From the NCBI GenBank assembly GCA_025559845.1, contig CP048470.1, positions 472,001-536,000 of the forward strand: a stretch of 64,000 nucleotides of DNA, written 5' to 3'. This DNA comes from Agrobacterium tumefaciens (GTDB taxonomy: Bacteria > Pseudomonadota > Alphaproteobacteria > Rhizobiales > Rhizobiaceae). This document shows, piece by piece, positions 61,758-64,000 of this stretch. The translations under genes were made by a program, and so were the position numbers. Each line of letters opens with the position of its first letter. Positions within the stretch are counted from its first letter, which is position 1. Below the pieces are notes generated by a model. The model had not been told where the DNA came from. It did not search any database and saw only the letters and a list, made by a program, of their open reading frames with translations.

Positions 61758-62216
61758 ATGCCGCCCTTGCTCAGCCGCCGTCACATGCTGACACTGCTCG
61801 GTCTTTCGCCGGTCTTCGCTTCTCACAAAATGTCCATGGCCGCGGCCAATGCCGAAATCGGTTTCGGGGACCTCTACAGCAAGATCAGCGTACTTGGCCT
61901 CGAGTTTTCCGAAAAGCTGAAGGGACTTGTCGGCAAACCCGTGACGATGGGTGGCTTCATGGCTCCACCATTGAAAGCTGAGGCCGCCTTTTTCGTTCTG
62001 ACCGAGATCCCGATGTCGATTTGCCCGTTCTGTTCATCGGACTCCGACTGGCCGGACAATATCGTGGTCATCTATCTCGACGAAAAACAGACATTTGTGC
62101 AGCCGAGCACCCGTATCGAGGTCTCCGGAGTTTTGGAAATGGGGAGCTGGACTGACCCAGAAACCGGTTTCGTCAGCCGCCTACGCATTCGTGACGCAAA
62201 ATATTGGGTTGCCTAA
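61758..62216 (+). CDS. Tat-exported small protein, DUF3299-like
   Basis: 152 aa. SRRHMLTLLGLSPVFASHKM is a short Tat-type signal with twin arginine. The mature part has VTMGGFMAPPL, FFVLTEIPMSICPFCSSDSDW with a CPFC pair, and a beta-rich tail (IEVSGVLEMGSWTDPETGFVSRLRIRDA). By memory it resembles DUF3299-type periplasmic proteins encoded beside a MacB-like ABC pair in zinc (Zur)-controlled loci of Pseudomonas. Here too an ATPase and FtsX-type permease follow after 5 bp. The CPFC motif could bind metal or form a disulfide. Family assignment is tentative. Confidence 0.7.
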   Translation: MPPLLSRRHMLTLLGLSPVFASHKMSMAAANAEIGFGDLYSKISVLGLEFSEKLKGLVGKPVTMGGFMAPPLKAEAAFFVLTEIPMSICPFCSSDSDWPDNIVVIYLDEKQTFVQPSTRIEVSGVLEMGSWTDPETGFVSRLRIRDAKYWVA

Positions 62217-62221
62217 ACAGC

Positions 62222-62908
62222 ATGCTTTCTCTTTCTCTTGAAAACCTGTCCGTTTCCTTTCCCGGCTTGAATGATCCGGTGCTTTTCATTCAAAAACTGG
62301 ATCTGCCTGCTGGCTCCCGCGTGGCCGTAACCGGCCCGTCCGGTTCGGGTAAAAGCACACTGGTGAATATCATCAGTGGCCTGGAACGGGCGGACAATGG
62401 CGCCGTTGCCTGGTCGGGCACGGATATCACCCGTCTTTCAGAAAGCGGCCGCGACCGATGGCGAGCTGAAAATATTGGCCTCATCATGCAGGACTTTCAC
62501 CTGTTTCCAGGGCTGTCTGCGCTCGACAATGTCCTACTTCCGGCTCGGCTTTCGCGTGCATCGTCGTCCACTCTTGAAGAGCGGGCCGCCGATCTGTTGT
62601 CGCGTGTAGGCATTAAACGCAACAACCAGAACATCGAGACAATGTCCCGGGGAGAAATGCAGCGTGTGGCGGTGGCCCGTGCACTTTTGCGTAAACCTGG
62701 CGTCGTCATTGCCGATGAACCGACCGCAAGTCTGGACCGCGAAAGCGGTGCGGCTGTCGGGCATCTTCTCCTCGAACTGGCAGCGACCGAGCAGAGTACA
62801 TTGATCATCGTTTCGCATGACAGCCGCCTCACCGAGCGTCTTGATCGCCGCGTTACTCTGAATGCCGGTCGCCTTAGTCACGACGGCAAGGCGGAGATGG
62901 CCGCATGA
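62222..62908 (+). CDS. MacB/LolD-type ABC transporter ATP-binding protein
   Basis: 228 aa from the ATG at 62222, 5 bp after the previous stop. Walker A GPSGSGKST, Q-loop GLIMQDFHLFPGL, signature MSRGEMQRVAVARAL (SRGEMQ in place of SGGQQQ), Walker B VVIADEPTASLD, H-loop IVSHDSRLTERL. It belongs to the MacB/LolD/FtsE class that drives mechanotransmission rather than bulk import. The permease start overlaps its stop (ATGA). Function tied to the histidine-rich permease. Confidence 0.92.
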   Translation: MLSLSLENLSVSFPGLNDPVLFIQKLDLPAGSRVAVTGPSGSGKSTLVNIISGLERADNGAVAWSGTDITRLSESGRDRWRAENIGLIMQDFHLFPGLSALDNVLLPARLSRASSSTLEERAADLLSRVGIKRNNQNIETMSRGEMQRVAVARALLRKPGVVIADEPTASLDRESGAAVGHLLLELAATEQSTLIIVSHDSRLTERLDRRVTLNAGRLSHDGKAEMAA

Positions 62909-64000
62909 TCCGCTTCATTCTTGCTGACCTGCGCCGCCTCTGGGTTGGCGCACTGGTAGTCGTCCTTCTTGTTGCGCTGGCCGTTGCCCTTAGTGTGACA
63001 GTCACACTTCAAGAGCGGTCGCTGCGGCTTGGTAGCGCTCGCGCAGCCGACAAATTCGACCTTGTCGTCGGCGCGGGCGGTAGCGAAACACAACTCGTGC
63101 TGTCCTCGGTCTTTCTTCAGCCCTCTCCTCTTCCGTTGATGGAGGGAGAGGTATTGGCCAAGCTCGCAAACGATCCTCGTGTTGCCTGGGCGGCGCCAAT
63201 TGGTTTCGGCGATTCCTTCAATGGTTTTCCAATTGTCGGCACGACAACTGCGCTCGTCTCAAACCTGTCCGCCGGGTTGCAGGAAGGCCGAGTTTTCACG
63301 ACTGAAGGCCAGGCTGTGGTCGGCTCAGCTGTATCTCTTGCCCTTGGCGCAGAAATCAAGCCGATGCATGGCGCCCCAGGTGAAGGCGGCCATACACATG
63401 GCGAACTTGCCTACACTGTCTCCGGTCGCCTGAAGCCGACCGGCACCGCATGGGACCGCGCCATCCTCGTGCCCATACAGGCCGTCTGGCACATTCACGG
63501 CCTTGGGCATGGCGATGGAACCGAAGGAAAAGAAGTCGCGGCGACAGCTGGACAGGAAAAACCCCAATCGGAGCATGACCATGATCATGCCAGCGGCAGC
63601 GAAGCCACCCATGACCATGCATCCCACGACCATTCCGGTCACGGCCACTTTGCGAGCCCGAGCCAGGATCACGACCACGAAGCACACGATCATTCCGCTC
63701 ACGCGGACGCGCCGATCGTAGAGGACTGGGATCACGATGTACCCGGCCTACCGGCAATCCTCGTCAAACCGAAAACCATTGCGGACGCCTACAAGCTACG
63801 ACAGGAGTATCGAGGCGGAACGACTGTTGGTGTCTTCCCCGGCGAAGTTCTGACGCGGCTTTATGCGACACTGGGAGATGCAAGACTGGTGTTGTTTGCA
63901 GTGGCAACCGGCTCGCAAGTCCTGGTGGCTGCATCACTGCTGCTGGTCACCGTTCTGCATATCGGCCAGCGTCGCCGGCAGATCGGTGCGCTTCGCGCCT
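62905..64000 (+). CDS. FtsX/MacB-like ABC permease with histidine-rich periplasmic loop, 3' end outside window
   Basis: The first 365 codons are present. One N-terminal membrane helix (LWVGALVVVLLVALAVALSV), a large MacB-PCD-like periplasmic domain, and a second helix starting near residue 335 (LFAVATGSQVLVAASLLLVTVL) with the cytosolic tail GQRRRQIGALRA, which is the coupling segment of FtsX permeases. Between residues 224 and 277 there are 15 histidines, mainly as HDH, HxH and HDHDH repeats, with more at H154, H164 to H166 and H196, H198, H202. Such loops bind Zn, Ni or Co. It follows the ATPase by an ATGA overlap. Likely a zinc-related exporter or metal sensor/transfer system. Confidence 0.9.
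   Translation, partial: MIRFILADLRRLWVGALVVVLLVALAVALSVTVTLQERSLRLGSARAADKFDLVVGAGGSETQLVLSSVFLQPSPLPLMEGEVLAKLANDPRVAWAAPIGFGDSFNGFPIVGTTTALVSNLSAGLQEGRVFTTEGQAVVGSAVSLALGAEIKPMHGAPGEGGHTHGELAYTVSGRLKPTGTAWDRAILVPIQAVWHIHGLGHGDGTEGKEVAATAGQEKPQSEHDHDHASGSEATHDHASHDHSGHGHFASPSQDHDHEAHDHSAHADAPIVEDWDHDVPGLPAILVKPKTIADAYKLRQEYRGGTTVGVFPGEVLTRLYATLGDARLVLFAVATGSQVLVAASLLLVTVLHIGQRRRQIGALRA

Overview
The window reads as a dense, roughly 56-58% GC segment of an alphaproteobacterial genome, most likely Hyphomicrobiales (Rhizobiaceae, Brucellaceae or Phyllobacteriaceae). The main clue is the glycerol locus in the order glpR-D-S-T-P-Q-U-V-K, whose ABC-type glycerol importer is the layout known from rhizobia. 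There are many ABC and TRAP importers and GntR/DeoR/AsnC regulators, and no rRNA, tRNA or ribosomal genes. This resembles a catabolic region of a chromosome arm or chromid. I see no insertion sequence, phage, CRISPR or obvious foreign island.

Region by region: (1) 1-5123, minus: a five-gene set encoding a DszB-like desulfinase, an NmrA-type reductase, a flavin (LLM) monooxygenase, an M20 amidohydrolase and a peptide-type binding protein cut by the window edge. (2) 5420-15118: a catabolic cluster for lactam, amide or D-amino-acid substrates. Eight minus genes are chained by 4-nt overlaps (pxpB, pxpC, GntR, 2-hydroxyacid dehydrogenase, M20 carbamoylase, GntR, M24 hydrolase, VOC protein). Divergent pxpA and a D-amino-acid aminotransferase, plus a DapA-like lyase, complete it. 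One palindrome, ATAC-N5-GTAT, lies at all three promoters. (3) 15235-23919: TetR/SRPBCC pair, TRAP transporter, GlxA-type regulator with alpha/beta hydrolase, SDR and membrane protein, and an outer-membrane barrel protein. (4) 23996-26833: periplasmic choloylglycine-hydrolase-family enzyme and gpmI. (5) 27036-41954: branched-chain amino acid catabolism. A minus operon (thiolase, acyl-CoA dehydrogenase, BCKDH E1a/E1b/E2) faces a plus operon (AsnC regulator, ivd, mccB, mccA, HMG-CoA lyase, methylglutaconyl-CoA hydratase), followed by panC-panB. (6) 42003-43865: a Tat-type alpha/beta hydrolase and an isochorismatase-like hydrolase sharing an upstream element. (7) 44260-49696: DeoR regulator divergent from a LOG-like protein and an iron/polyamine-type ABC importer. 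(8) 49715-59694: the glp regulon. (9) 59922-64000: a PhoA-type phosphatase behind a Pho box, then a Tat-type protein and a MacB/FtsX-like exporter with a histidine-rich loop (truncated).

How the genes work together: leucine, valine and isoleucine carbon is taken to acyl-CoAs and acetoacetate/acetyl-CoA, while PanB draws on the same ketoisovalerate for pantothenate. Glycerol is imported, phosphorylated and oxidised under GlpR. The adjacent phosphatase could release glycerol from phosphate esters under phosphate limitation. The least understood parts are the desulfinase operon and the oxoprolinase/D-amino-acid cluster. Functions are assigned by reading motifs and remembered family features; no database search was run.
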